From Rallus limicola (lineage: Eukaryota; Chordata; Aves; Gruiformes; Rallidae): DNA of 64,000 nucleotides. Both the position numbers and the translations under genes were made by a program. Below the pieces are notes generated by a model. That model saw nothing but the letters and a program-made list of their open reading frames with translations, was not told the DNA's origin and made no database searches. How positions within the stretch are numbered: the stretch's first letter is position 1; every line of letters begins with the position of its first letter. Shown in pieces: positions 31,986 to 45,747 of the stretch. The stretch is taken from assembly GCA_022605955.1 (NCBI GenBank), contig JAKCOZ010000005.1:44072950-44136949 (forward strand), in the 5' to 3' direction.

Positions 31986-34900
31986 ATGCAATGTTACAAA
32001 CTTTAATATAAATCGATGATTAAATTTAAAGGGCTTTTTGAAAGATTGGTCAGATCTTTCAAAGAAGACTGGCTCCATGTGAAGAATTAGGAATGTATTC
32101 CTCTGGAACACAGTGAGGCTTAAAACATACGACTCATGCGTGAGTCATCCTATGGTTACGATGATGTCTAGAGGATATTGAAACAGGGTACGCTGGATGG
32201 TATGAGAAGAAATGTCAAACAATAGAGGCAGAGTGAAAGAATAATGAATGCTAAGGTTAATATTTCAGCAGTCTATTTAAAACTATGTTATTACAGTGCT
32301 TGAGGCGTTAAATTTGCTGGTCGGACTAGTGTGGTAAATATGTTTATTTTAAACATTGTGCAGTCTTGAAGAACTTGCAGAAGTTTTCAGCAACCTAATG
32401 CATTATGCATCTGAATTGGACAGAAAAAATGTAAATCTTACATGTAATAAAAATTGATGGAGGAGTAGAAACACTTGGAGTTTAAAAATAAAATATGAAG
32501 AGCATCTAAGGAGATGAAATCATGAAAAGAAAGACTAGTGAAGACAAGGGGAACTTTATAAATAAGAACAACTGGGAATTTGTTGCTGAGATTACTCGAG
32601 GATATTTAGGAAGCATTTTCCCCACTGGTTAAAGGTAATCCACAAGGTAAAAGCTAAATCATCAACACTCAAGAAGCAGGAAACAGTCAGTGGCTTGGTA
32701 ATTCCAGTGCATGTTGTTATTAATAAACAGTGACGTATATATTGCAGCTCCTGAAGTGGACTATGAATGCTGATAGCCTCTGTGCAAGATGACCTGCTGT
32801 GGGAGAGAAGGGGCTTCTGGAGGTATAAGCTACAGTCTGCCCCACAGCCCAGCAGAAAGAACTTTCTTATCCTCCCTGTTGCTGATGTGAGAGAACACAG
32901 GAGGGGCAGTTATTAAAATGCATGCTGACCTGCATTCTTAAGAGTTTATTTTATATTACAATAAGATCTAGAGGAGAGATCTGATGTAGTCACTAAACAT
33001 AGGAAACAGTGTTAGATGAAAGCTCTTGTGGTTGGTACAAACTGGTTCTTGGTGCTGAATGAAAAGTTTCTCTCCATCTTATTTGGTATGAAGAAACAGT
33101 ATGATTTTGCTTCTCCAGGTTCCTCTAATTGTTTATGTTTTTTTGTCTGACTCCCCAGCAGAAAACCTTGGGCTCTAATATCTTAATTCCTTCCCCTCTT
33201 TCCTCCCTCCTCTGTCAAGAAAATGAATGAAACAACCTTTTCTCTTCCAATTAAACAGAACAGCATCCCCAAAGGCACAGATAAAAAGCAACTCGACAAA
33301 CAGATAAAACCTAAGTACGTGCTGTATGTGGTGTTTCATAGGCTCTAGAAGGAATTTTTGTCTTACAAAAGTTAAACTTTAGCCTATTTGTAGTGTTTGT
33401 TATAGGGGTTTGAGTTTGATTGCCAGGTATTACAGCTGGAAAGAAATGGAGGAAAAAATTCCATGTGTTATTGAGGACCATGAATGTGTCTGATGTTAAG
33501 GAATCTTTCAGTGTAGCAGGGTGTGCGCTGTAAGATTTTAGGGAACTATGTTAAATGCCCTCTTGGTGTAAAAAATAGAGTGAAGTCTCTGCAAGACATG
33601 GCCTTGAAATCACTGAATATTTTCCTTCTAACCTCCTTATGTATTTGCATCCTGAAAGGGGATGTGGAGGGGAAAGAAGCAAAATAGCAATGTGGCCTAT
33701 GAATCAAAGTATTGGGGCTATCTGTAAGGGTCACCTTCAGGTAGAAAGGCTCAAATGTCCTCCGTGTCTATAGAAATGCCTATCATCCTCCCAGCACCAG
33801 GCAGATGTCTTCTGCGCTGGTGCCCAGGCTCAAACCTGAATGGGAGCACTGCGGTGGCAACATGTGGAGCCCCTGATAGGTATCTCCTACAAAGACAGAC
33901 GCTGCTTTTATTTTGAAAGCTTCCCCTCTGCTGAGAGATGGTGGGGACAGATGAAACCTAAGCCTTCATGCGTCAGCACTGAATCAGAGTGCCTGTTGCC
34001 TGGGCTCTGTGTCTATGGGTGCTCTCAAGGAGAGCTGGAAACAAAGTCATAGTCTCAGCTGTGGTGTGCTATAATGAATTGGTTTGGGGTTTTCCAGTTG
34101 CCCTGTGTGTTCCTTCGTTCCTCTGGCCCATTTGAAACCCTCTCATCCAAGTGGTACCTCCTGACAGTCAGCACTTGATTCCTGTCTGAACTTCTTGAAT
34201 ATACCTTAGAGCTATATCCAACCTTTAATTCCTGAACACAGTATAGTTATAATTCACCTTGCAGTTAATCCTCTGACACAAAATTTTTTCAGGGTGTGAA
34301 TCATTTTTGACTTTTCCTTACGGAATTCTTCAAAGCTACTTTCCTTATCTTTTTTCTTTCTTTATCAGGGAACTTTGTTTCACAAATTTGTTAAAATCTG
34401 ATTGTGGAACAAAACATTAGCAGTCATAACCACTGTGCTTCTAAAGTCTTTGTAGACAAAGTAAAAGCAAGTTCTAACTGGAGACTGGTTGGGCTGAACA
34501 TCCCTGTGTAATCTCACAGCAAATCAACCGCTTCATTAATGAGCGACTGGAGCATCAATCTCAAAGAGACTTGTTTCAGTGCCAGAGTGGATCTGGTTTG
34601 ATCAGCCCACGAAGCCCATGTGAGGTTTGAAATTGTGACATGTTGATATGCGGTTGAGACTGGGGACTGCTCTCTTCCCTAAGCCCCAGAGCCAGGCTGG
34701 ACCTCAAGGGAGGTCCTTCCCTCTTGGCACACAGTAGTCTCTTATCAGAAGGAAAGACAGTGAGCACAAGATGTGATCACACCATCTCTCCTCCCGGCTT
34801 ATGGGTAGGACATGGCAATTGCATGCACCTGGAGATGAGATCAGTGGATAAATCTGTCTCATGCTGAAGTTATGGCTTATGTCTCATTATGTTTTCTCAA

Positions 34901-37900
34901 TGTGCTTAATGTCTTTTGCTAGCACAGAGCTTGAAGATGCATTAGTATTTGTATTACACCGGGGCCTAATTCTGGCAGTTACATAGTTTAAATGTATTTA
35001 GGAGAGCTCCAAAATTCATAAATCTCCCTTTCTTTCCTTCAGCCAACTCTTTGCCTTGCTTGTGCTCTTTGGTGCAAAGATCCAAAGAGTTGGGACAGTG
35101 AGTATGTCTGGAACAGAGCAGCATGTGGCTTTTGACTGTTCTGCTGATATATTGTCACCTGCAGAAATTGCAACCTGGATTATAGCAGCAGGGAAATTGC
35201 AGACTGTGACAGGTGAGGAGTAATCTTGGCAAAGATTATTGCATTTTAAATTCAGCCAGGAATCCCCTTTTGCTGGCCCTTATGCCACCTCTATTCCCAC
35301 CTGAAGAGCTTCATGTCTAAAAATAGCAGAGAGGGTGCTCAGTGTAGGGTTACATAGTGACTGTACTAGTAAAAATGACACCCAAGGAGGTTGTGAGCAT
35401 TTCCGAAAATGCCTGAATTTTGCTGTTTACCCCTTCTGCAAATTGGGATTTCTCCTGTGGTAAGTCATTGGGCTGAATAGCCTGAGGCCTGGGTTAAAGC
35501 TTGAGGGGGAAAGCTGTGGAACAGTGAAAATATCCAAGTATGTTTGCTGGGTGGTAAGTTGTTACCTACATATGTATGGGTTGCAGGGTTTTATGTAGCC
35601 AGAGATGGATGGTCTGTCTCAACTTGTGTATCAATACATCCTTTCTGTCCACGTCCATAAATGCCCATGGCTTTAGCATGTGGGATTTAGGTTCCTGACA
35701 CTACTCTGTGGTTTATTGTGCAACATTGAAGACTTCTGCACTATCTACATTCCTATCAACATTTTAGGGCAGGAAATAATCCGGGATATTTTTTCCCTTG
35801 CCTGTGAACTCCTTTGCCTTGAAGTGTTGATAATTTAAAGAAGGAAGTTTGAGTGGGGCTATGATAAAGCGGCAAATGTTTTGTCAGATGTTGCAGGGCT
35901 AGACAGTTCTAAGTCCTAAACATAAGCTATAGCAGGAGACAGACATACCATTATGTTAACAGTAAGATGAAATCAAAAGCAAACACACTGAAATTAAATA
36001 GCATAAAAGTAATGAAATAGTCTTCATTTTTGTAATTCTACAGATATCTGATGTTTATATTTTGGTGCCATATTTTGACAAATAAGAAAAAGCTTGTGGG
36101 ATATTAGGATCATGAAAGACTACTTAAAAAGTACTAGGCAACTATAACATAATGTATCAATAAATAGACTTTTAAGACACCCTGAGAGCTACTGTTGGCT
36201 ATGAAAACATCCGTTGCTGTCCAGAAGAACAATATTGGAAACACTGATTCAGGAAAATGTGCAACATAAACCCCTCAGAGTAATAAACAACATAATAAAA
36301 ACTGTTGGTGTTGTAATTGTTTAAAAGGTGCCTCCAAACCTGAAGCTGAAGCTACACAGTTAGAATAATGACTGAAGATGTAGGAGATTCATGCTGGTGT
36401 CTCCCCTCGCCTGTGGCTTTTCTGTGTGACCTGTAATCAGTCTCTGTGTAGCTCGGCTTCCTGAATGCTGGCTCTGACATCCAGCTGAACTGCTGCTTCC
36501 CGAGGTTACCATCTGTCAACCAAGTGCATCCATAGTGCTTTTTACTTCACACTCGAAAGAGGTTAAAAGTACCTGCTTCAATTACACATCAGTCTTTATG
36601 TGGTTTTTTATTTTCCACGTGTGACAGGTGATGAGAGTGTGTGCAGCTTCACTGCGGACAGGACCTTGTCAAGTACTGGGGACTTGATGGGATTCCAAGA
36701 AGGGCATAGTATTCCCACCCAACCTCATGCTGCAGAGCACTCATATTCTGTGATGGGAGCCATATTATACCAGAGACAAGTGTTTTTGGGTGGTTCTGGA
36801 TAAAGGTTTATTTTCCTATTGAAGTAGTACTTAGTCATGCGAGAGATTTTTCTAGCTGGAATTCAGCTTGCTGTTAGTCACCGCTCCACGCAGTTCACTG
36901 GCTTTACGCCTGTGGCTGCATCTCCCTGACTGGAGGCAAAACACGCTGCTGTGGCAGCTGTGGAACCCAGCGGTCAGCCTGCGCCTTTGCTGGGGTGCTG
37001 TTCCCCACTGCTGGTTGCACCGCAGGTGAGATGAAGCCACAGTTGTCAAGAGGTTATTGAAGAGGAACTGCTTTGAAAGGGAGACTTGGGGTTAAATTGT
37101 GTGCATAGGTGCAGGAGCTGTTAAGAAAAAATTATTGCCTCTGACAAGGATGGGGCTGGGTTTGCTCAGAAGAAAGACCTTCCAACAACTCAAATAACCT
37201 ATTCTCATGGCTTATTCGCTAACTGGCAAAGATGTATTATGCTATTTAGTGTGTTCCTTCTCCACCCGTGGAGAAGGAGCTAGCAAAAACTTAAAATCCT
37301 ATATGCCTCAAATTTTTCTTCAAAGAATTATTGCCATTAAAATTTCCATGGCAACTGTAATAACTGAAAATACCATAGGAGCTCAATTATATTTTTTTAT
37401 ATAATTTAATTTGTGGTCAATGGCAAGCAGCTGAGTAGATTCTGTTGCACAAGAACAATGTGGGCAAAAGCGAGCTTTTCATCTCTGGTTTTAGGACCCT
37501 GTAGATCTAGGTTAAGGCTGTGTTGATCCTTTCACTCTTTTCTGTATTCCCAACTCATTGTTGCTTAAAGGTGTTTGATAGAAATTAAAATTCTGGTCCA
37601 TGTTAAATGTAAGCAGCAGTAAACTGGAATTTCATCAAAATAAATAATTCAATTATTTCTGCCAATACCCTCTGCTAAGAAAGACACGGCAACGGTAAGA
37701 AGCCTTCCACAGTTCAAACATTTTGTGAGCTGTTATTCTGCCTCAGGGTGGTAGACTTTAAAATTGTCCCTCATCCTTGGGGTCAGAGCTAAGGAAAAAC
37801 TGCTGACCTCAGCAACAACAGCTTCTTTGTCTCTCATCGTATTTGGACTTGAGAGTGAAGTTGGAGGTTGCTTTAGGTTTGCCCATTAAAAGATGTTTGT

Positions 37901-40847
37901 CAAGAGCTCTTGCACCAGGCACCTTTCAGGTTCTTGCACCAGGTGTGAATCATGCCAGGGAGGCAGGATGTTCTCTGCTGAAATCTTGTGTTGTTGAGGC
38001 CTATTTGAGAACTTCTTCCATGCAGGAGGGCTTTCCTGCAAGCTAGAGCAGAGGCTGCTAATGATCTGGGACTGGCCTGTGGGCCAGAGCAGCTTCTGTC
38101 ACTGGGCTGGCAGAAGTCCGCACTGGGCTCTGCTCAACAACCCAATATTGAGTGTTCAGTGTACTGTAAGAGGTTAAAAATGAAACTGGTGGGCCTAGCA
38201 ATTAACTACCTAGATCAAAGGACAGTAAAATAATATCATTTTGGGAGCAGCAAGTATTGTATGTTATTCTGTTTGTATGTATGTATACTGGTTGGCAAGC
38301 TAGATTACTTGTGTTTGAAAGTGGGGTCTCTAGCTAGGGGCTTCAGTCAGTGTCTTAGAAGCAGCTCAAGGTCTCATTCACCCCTACAGAATTTGCAGTG
38401 GGGGGATTAGGTGTGGCTGAATAAGAGGCACGGGAACAGAAACATATATATGAATTTGTAGGGCATCCTGCTGCAAATAAGTTTATGTTGAAGAGATTAA
38501 ATAGAAGTAATCCTGTGTACCTTTTGCTTTTTAAACCAAAGTAAAGGGTAGCCAATAGGGTACTGTGGTGTGTTCTTCTAGATGCATCTCTTTTTTCCCT
38601 TGAACACTGAAACCAAGAACACCCCCAATCACTTATGGTGCCCTTTGCTCTCCTTTAGGGAACCTAGTGTTGTGGTATCTTTCCTATTCCCAGCAGTCTC
38701 ATTAGCTGGATACAAATTTCAGCAGGGAGTTAGTGTGACAGTGGGTCAGTCTGTAGGAAGCAGGTCATGGATGCTCAGTGCTCTGTCTGCAGGACCCTGT
38801 GTCAGAGAGAAGTGCACAGAGAGCTGGAGGGATGAGAAGTCTGGCTGGAAACAGCTCTTTGACTGGTCTGTGTTCTCAGTCTGGTCTGGTGGTGTCAAAT
38901 ACATGCTTTGGGTGAAATTGGTAGAGGAGGAAGTAGTGTGTTATTCTACTCACGTCCATCTGCATTCATCTACCTGTTAGCAAAGCAACACAGAGTAAAG
39001 ATCTGAAAATGCAGCAGGCAGCTATGCAATCCCCTTCATGTCTGTTTGGAGGTTATTAATTTTTTTTAATGGTTTCTTTCAGGTTCAAGCACTTCTCTGT
39101 ATACAAACACAGGCAGTAGTTTGGAGCCCCAGCTGTCATATCTAATGGCACCAACTTGCTGCAGCATTTGTTGTACCAATAGGGAACATGCTGCCTTAGG
39201 TTCAAATACCCATCTTTACTCCAGAGCACCCCTGAATCTCTCCTGTCTTCGTCCAAAATAATCACAAGATATAGAGAACAGGAGAAAGAGAAAGCATCAG
39301 GTTTGGCTTGATGCATTTTTCTGAATTTCCACTGTTATCTAATGCTTTACCCAGCAATGGAGCATCGCTTCCTTGGGGCTCTTCCACTCTGCTGAACTCA
39401 TAGTATGAGGCCTGATGTGATGGAAAGGTCTGGGCAATTGGCACTGAGCCAGGGCATTTCCTCACAAAAGCTGTTGTGATCCTGTCATCTTGTCATGGGG
39501 ACACCACTCATTTTCTTAGGATAAATTTTTGGGCAACATGCAATGTAAGCAGGTATAGCTTTAGGTGGTTTAAATTTAAAACAAACTGATTACAAAGCCA
39601 CTTTCACTTGCTCTGCTTGGCTGCCTAAGGCATTATTTATTTTTCCATAATACAAGCTCTAGGCAAAAACTCTCTGTGATTGTGACTCAAATCTGGAAAC
39701 TAAACAATTACTTCAGTTAAGATTTCAATGTGGCATTTGACACACCACAAATTGCTCATCGTATATAATCCTATTAACTGAAGTGGAGAGATGAGATCCT
39801 TTTATGCTTAAAATCAACAAACACTGCACGCTAAACCCCACTTATCTTAGACAGCTAACTAAATAGGCACCGAGAACTGAGTCTGATGGCTGGCTACTTG
39901 TCTCACAAAGTAAATACAGATAATACCATATGCTCTGAAAATGCCAGAATGAAATCCTGCTGCTGCTTTTTTCCAGAGTATCTTTAAAATCTGTTGGTTT
40001 TTCCTGCATGACTCTGGGTTTGCTTGCTTTTTTTCCAATTAAAATTTTCTTCATTTTACGCTATTAGCAACTTCTTCCAGTTGCTAAATACATGCAAAAA
40101 CTTCCATATTTTCCACCTCTTCAGTGAAATGGAGACCCTGCTCCAGGACAAACTCTGACATGCTGCAGAAAATCATTTTCCTGTAAAAAATATTTCATAA
40201 ACTAATATCAATAAATTTACAATGTCAAGTGTACAGAGTTTAGTGAATAAGTGTGTCACATGCAGTGGTTCTTGAGTGCCATCATGCACGTTTGCTGTGA
40301 TGAAGTCTTCATTTACATCTGTGCTCACATATTACTTTTTTCCAAAGTTGGCCATATTCATTTAATAAGGATTTAAAAATTATTTTTTAGGTATGATTAT
40401 CTTCCATTTGGGCTTAGGACATAACTGATACCAATGCAAATTGTTTGCATGTGGACGGGCCCTAGAAGGAGATTGATTGACTCCAATCTTACCTCGCTTC
40501 TATACCAATCCAGAGTTCCTAAAGCTTGTCTTGGGATGCATTTTATGTAACTGTTCCCCCGTGTTCACACAGTTCCTGGTCTTGTTGCTTTACAGGTTTC
40601 AGGAATTAAAACTAGTTTTCAGCCTCATTCTCATTGTTAGCAACATTTTCCTCCTGGTGAAGAGCAACCAGTTGTAGGAGTCAATCCTAACTAATTTTGC
40701 CTTTTCTACTTCAAGAGAACTCCAACCCAAATAAATCAAAGTAAACAAATATTGTGAAAAACTTGGGTGATACACTTGATTTTTATTAGTTGTTTTGGTA
40801 GGCAAATGGTACCTACATCATTAGGAAATATTTTTGAGAACTGTAGT
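31986..40847. other. Unique non-coding sequence, no gene recognised
   Basis: Open frames stay under about 135 codons and carry no domain; the longest is 38582-38980. A compact G+C-richer patch with several CpGs lies at about 36875-37030. A short TGTA run lies at 38274-38286. A direct repeat CTTGCACCAGG occurs twice near 37910-37945. Parts of 32.1-32.7 kb and 36.0-36.3 kb are A-rich and could be unrecognisable old transposon debris. Confidence 0.5.
32131..32147. promoter_or_regulatory. AP-1-like site in a short palindrome
   Basis: GACTCA (32131-32136) and TGAGTC (32141-32146) form a 6-bp inverted repeat around TGCG. The right arm extends to a perfect AP-1/TRE consensus TGAGTCA (32141-32147), and the left arm is a one-base variant on the other strand. 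A 7-base site is expected by chance many times in a genome; the paired arrangement is what stands out. Confidence 0.25.
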
Positions 40848-41000
40848 ATAGGTTAGAAGGAGAAGTCATCCACTCCAACCCTCTCTTCAAAGCAGTTCTA
40901 ACTAGATCAGCCTGCCAAAGCTATGTCCAGTCACCATCCTCAGTGCAGCAAAGGATGGATTGCTCCAGAACATCTGGGAAACACCGGGTCTGCTGGAGAG
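40848..41000 (-). mobile_element. Old CR1 3'-region remnant, antisense
   Basis: On the plus strand the order AGGTTAGAAGG, GTCATCCACTCCAACCCTC, CTAACTAGATCAGCCTGCC and TGTCCAGTCA follows the antisense CR1 3' region. The family equivalents, as recalled, are GGTTGGAAGG, GTCATCTAGTCCAACCCCC, CAACTAGATCAGGTTGC and GTCCAGCCTGACC. The continuation AAGGATGGATTGCTCCAGAA...CATCTGGGAAAC fits the next block weakly. The terminal octamer repeat is lost. It is clearly older than the CR1 at 17861-18369. Confidence 0.7.
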
Positions 41001-41734
41001 TTACCTGTGAGTGTTTGTTTTAATGGCATGAAACAGGGTGTCTGAATGAGCTCCCAGGCAGACAGAGGGATGAAGAACAGTTAACACGGGAAAGACTACA
41101 CTGCAGTTTGTTCTCAGAGGAAAAGGCAGGAATAAACCCTGAATAAATGAAAAAAAGTGGGGATGGAAAACAGGGGGATGTTGATAGATGCTGTGAGTTT
41201 AAGTGCTGAGTTGCCATAATGTAAAAGTGAACTCTAGGTGACAAATTTTTGCCAAGGAATTTCATATCCTTCCTGGAAAACTTACCTTTAAGCTGCTACT
41301 GTGAACTGCAGGCATTTATTCTGGAGAGAACCCCCTGTGTTTCTAATGCATTTTGTTGCATGTGGTGTGCATCTCCCGTGGTGTGATGTAATGTAACATG
41401 GCATGTGGTGTTATAAATAGAACGATGAGATCTTGCAAAAACCTGCCTGGCAGGCAAACTCAGTGCCTCTCCTTTTTTGAAAGGCTTCCTGAGCTCTCCC
41501 TTCTTTTGCCAAAAGGTACCTTGCACCCCAGCATCCTCCCACTGGGCTTCCTAGGGAGTGGTTGGAATGGAATGGCTCTTTCTCCCAAATTCCTTTTGCT
41601 TGTCAGCAGCACAGCATCAGCTTCACTGGGGCAGTGTCTTGCTGCTCTTAGTTCCTGTCTCTCATCTGTGTCTATGCATTTCTAATTTGATTGGTGCTAC
41701 AGGCAAGATGCTAATTTTAGTAACCTTGTGTAAT

Positions 41735-41805
41735 TACTCTGAAGTCACTGGGGTTAATGCACGTGTACACTATAGCTCCAATCAGAATCTGGCCTTATGT
41801 GGTCT
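41735..41805 (+). mobile_element. Probable scrap of an ancient amniote interspersed repeat
   Basis: The blocks CTGAAGTCACTGGGGTTAAT and CAATCAGAATCTGGCC, in this order and spacing, resemble a low-copy old repeat that I recall as GACTTCAGTGGAGTTA...CAGAATCTGGCC in turtle and bird genomes. I do not recall its library name. See also 10020-10110. Confidence 0.4.
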
Positions 41806-42779
41806 TAATGTTTTTTTGGCTTTTTTAATTTTCTTTTTCTGCACACATCCCTCTGCCTCCCCCTCCCTCCCCCCAGTAAGTTCAATCTCGGTGGCCTTAA
41901 CAGCAATGCTACAAGTAGAATAACGCTCAGACAGTGTTTTAAAATAGGCTGCGGAGTCAGAGTTCCCAATGTGACGACAATGTGGGAGCAATTCCCTTGG
42001 TTTTCTGGCAGTGATGCTGGACTGCAATTTTATGGTCCCCTGCTTGCTCTGTGCTCTTTGGAAGAGTACTGGGTTACTATATTTATACCTATCAGTTGGG
42101 AATACTGCTTTACCAGCATTTATTTCTAGAACTGTTTGGGTTTCCAGGCAGGCTTCTTCTCTGAGTGCCTAACCAAGAATAGTTCCTTTTATCTGCATCT
42201 TGTGTAAGACTTCAAGGTCATAACAATTGCCTGCTAATAGTCATTAGTCTAATGCATCAGCTGTAAAACTGGGTTTATCAGGACTCCCTCTTTCACGTTT
42301 CATGCTCTGGTGTGTGACGAAATATACTTAAATGTATTTTTCACCAGCAAATTTCAGTTGTCTTGCCTTACCTTTTCTTAGAGACTGAAATGATGTATTT
42401 CTGAGACTGCTGAAAGACACATTATGGAAAATCAGTGTGATTTACCTCAAGTGCTCAGAGGTATCTTGAAGACCCTGCACCATATGTGCCTGAAACTTGA
42501 CAGGGTGTGATTTCCTGTTGTGAAATGTGTTACTTCTGTTGGATAAAACCCAAACACATTGTGGTACCTCTTCCTGAAGTCTTGAAAACATTTAAGACAC
42601 CACTTATCCAGTCCATACACGAAGCGAGCAGTTTGGTGGCATTCGCTCTTCTTTAGTTGAGGCACGCGGGAGCAGAGTGCATGCAGAAGTGACTGAGATT
42701 TTACAGAGGGGAGGCTGCATCAGGCTTCATGTAGCTCCTGAATGGTGAGAACAGTCAAATGTAGCTGACAAGTAATTGG

Positions 42780-43035
42780 GTTGTTTAATCCCTTCCCACT
42801 GATAGTGAGTCCGTACATAAGAAAACATTCACCAGGGAAAATGTTAGCACATGAACGCTGCATTGAGTTGAAACGCCACGCATTGTGTTTGGCTCAGTAA
42901 TTTAGGCAAACACAAAACAGATTCAGCCTGAAGCAACACAGCTCTCGTTAAATTTCACAACTCATGAAACAGTTGAAATACTATAGTGTCGCAAATTAAA
43001 AGCACGTTTATATGCACGATTGGACGCATATCAGG
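42780..43035. other. Candidate conserved non-coding element
   Basis: About 255 bases with no repeat signature and an unusual number of isolated CpGs for this window (near 42811, 42856, 42874, 42879, 42945, 42990, 43003, 43018 and 43025). Homeodomain cores such as AAGTAATTGG, GTAATTTAGG and CAAATTAAAAG are interspersed. No open frame covers it. The call rests on texture only. Confidence 0.28.
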
Positions 43036-44296
43036 AGATAGTTTTATACTGAAGTCTTTTTTTTTTTTCTTTTAATCTTTCCAGCTATGCCAACCCTTTA
43101 TTAAATTTTATCTTCTGTTGTCACCTTGCCTTTAGGTTGTGTATCTCACATCCCCATTTGGATCTGCTGCACCAAGTGTTATTTTTTTTCCTGGTTACTT
43201 TAAGGGACATTCTTTGCATTCAAATTTCTTCTCCTCTCTTAATTTATTCTTCTTTAGCTGCAAGGATTTATTTATATCTGCAGTACAGAAAAACAGTCAA
43301 AGTAATGAAAGCAAATGTTGCTGCTCTTTCCATCACAGAACACTTTTCTTTGAGATCTAAACCTGTGCCCCTCATCAGACACAAATAGATCGAGTATAGG
43401 CTGCAATCCAGAGCATGTGCAATGTATTCTGGACTTCTGTAATGATTTAGTGGACAACCAGGAATTAAGATAAATACAGTGCCCTCTGATACTGCTTGAG
43501 GAGCAAGAAATTTTGAACCTGAAACAGTTCCATGTTTCCCCAAATTGAAATGAAAGCATGTTATAAACAATAGATATATTGGAAGAAACTGAAGAAGCTT
43601 ATAAAACCTCCAAAATCTCTTTTAATTACTGTAGTGTTCTTGTGTCTCTTTGCTAATGGATAAGAATGAAGGGAGGGCTAAATGAGCTAAGTGAGTGCTG
43701 TGGGACTTCAGAACCCTTAACATTTATTTAAATTGTGTTTTAAATGTGTAACAACATTGCAGGCTGGATTCAACAATGTGATGGAATCTGAAATTAAGCA
43801 TAGCTTTAATAACCTCCTGGTGTTAAGGAATGCTACTTAGAGTAATTTCAATAAGTTTTGTAAAACTACCCAAGGCTTATTTTTGTTAATTGCCTTGTAA
43901 TGGGACCTACAGAGCAGCAGGAACACTTAAAAGAAAGGTGAAGAGGAAATGAACACCTGACCCTTTAGCAGACCAGTTCTGACATGTTCTTAACTCCACA
44001 ACCACTTGCTCTTAATCATGAAATAAGTTGGTATTGAAAAGAAAATAAGATGTGTCTGCAGCTGGTGCAATGTTTTTGCATCAGTCAACTATCTATTGTG
44101 TAAAACAAACCCTAATGAAGTAGCTTTTGCATCTTTTATTAGGAAAAAACCCAAACTCAAACAAGAAACCCTACACAAACTTTTTCTGTTGCATTCACCG
44201 ATGTGGTCTTTCATTACACCCATGAGGGATTCCCTTTTAGTGTAAACCTAAGATTAGGAGCTTCACAGCACAGGGAGGGGTTTTTGCTTTCTTTTT

Positions 44297-44310
44297 TGTG
44301 TGTGTGTGTG
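44297..44310. repeat. (TG)7 microsatellite
   Basis: Seven TG units following a T-rich stretch. Ordinary. Confidence 0.95.
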
Positions 44311-45684
44311 AAGAGCAAATTATTCCTTACGTTATGTTTGCCCATTTGTAATGTTGTCTGGGTGCACACTGACCCTGTAGTGGAGTGGCTCAGTAGCCCC
44401 TTTGTGAAAGCTGAAGAACTGTGCATGAATAAAAGGAAGGAATTAACTTAAAACCAAATGCTGTTTTTATGTTGTCAGAGACTCTTTGATGCACAGAGTG
44501 TTATGGGAAGTGGGGTAGGAGACCATAGGACAAGAAATATAATGTGCTTTGGTCACACAGTGACAGCAGCAGTGGCAGCTGCTGCAGGGACTCAGTATAC
44601 CTGCATTTTAGTGGTGCTCTTCAATGTCAAGCTTGACTGGCTGCCTGTGTCTTCATGGGGATTGGTCTTTGGCTGTGGATTTTTTCTCTCTTATTAACTG
44701 AGCTTAAAAAAAGAAAAGAAGGAGTAGGGAAGAAAATCCATCTATGATCAAGCAGTGAATGCTGAAGATACTTACTGGAACCTCACTACAGCAGATGTGG
44801 TCAGGATCCTTAAAGTAAATGGTGAAACAAAAGGCTTTCTGTTTGTTAAACCACAGTGTGCACTGCAATTGCAAAATTAAATTTATTCCTTAAAAACTTG
44901 TTTGAAAGCTGCGCTCTGGAATTTGGGCGCAGTTCTGCCACAGTTGTCTTTGATCTTGATATATTGTCTCCCAGTGGAGCTGAATGAAACACCCGGTACA
45001 TTTTCCTTTGCCCGTGTGTTTCTTGAATATTAGAGCAGCTGAGAGAGAAGTTTGTGTAGCTTTTTGACTGTAAGCAATGAGATGAATTGAAGGGGAGTCT
45101 GCCCCTGCTCCAACCTGTTCTGTACATGCCAAGCTTGTCCCTTCTGGAAGTCGATCTCCAAGTATCTTTGCTCAGCTGTTTTAACTAGACAAGCTATATT
45201 CAAAATAACTGAAGTCAGAATAATCTTTCTATCAATATTACTGGGTGCAATTGAGTGAAATAGAAATTAGTTTCTTTTTTAATACTTTTATTTCTAAAGC
45301 TTGTTAGTAAATGAGAAGGCTTATTATCCTACAGATACCTGATGGAAATAATTAGCTTCTCTCACCACTGAGAATCAATGCAATAAGCTATTCTTGAGAC
45401 CTGTCCTGCCCAAGATAGGTGGTTAAAAGCATTCTCTCTCTGAGTAATTGTTTTCTGTGTTATCTGGAGAGAGAAATAGATTTACATCCCAGAAACAATT
45501 GCAATCTTCTAAAATTGGCCGCTTTCACAAAGCAAATTAATTTTTCCCCCTGTTTTCTACCGAAGAGTTCAATTCTTGTGGAGAAACCATCTTGAGTTAC
45601 AATGCTATGGGGTCAAACTTATCAGAATATATTTTCTGTTCATTCATCATTGTGCTGTGTGGGTCTTGACTTCATTCTCTCCTG

Positions 45685-45699
45685 CCCCCCCGCCCCCCC
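45685..45699. repeat. C-run tract (two C-runs split by one G)
   Basis: Two runs of seven C are separated by a single G. The minus strand is correspondingly G-rich. The tract lies about 50 bases upstream of a G/T-rich tract of opposite skew. Confidence 0.95.
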
Positions 45700-45747
45700 A
45701 GCCCTTTCAGACAAAACATGTCCTGCCTACTTATTCTCTTAGCATTT

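Noticed and set aside
33259..33314. Possible 56-base exon: AG acceptor after a pyrimidine-containing stretch, GTACGT donor, and an open lysine-rich frame
   Set aside because: Length is not a multiple of three, the acceptor tract is weak, the peptide is low-complexity and matches nothing I know. Such signals occur often by chance.
41860..41875. C-run pyrimidine tract as an antisense G-quadruplex
   Set aside because: Only three runs of three or more are separated properly, so a stable three-tetrad quadruplex is not supported.
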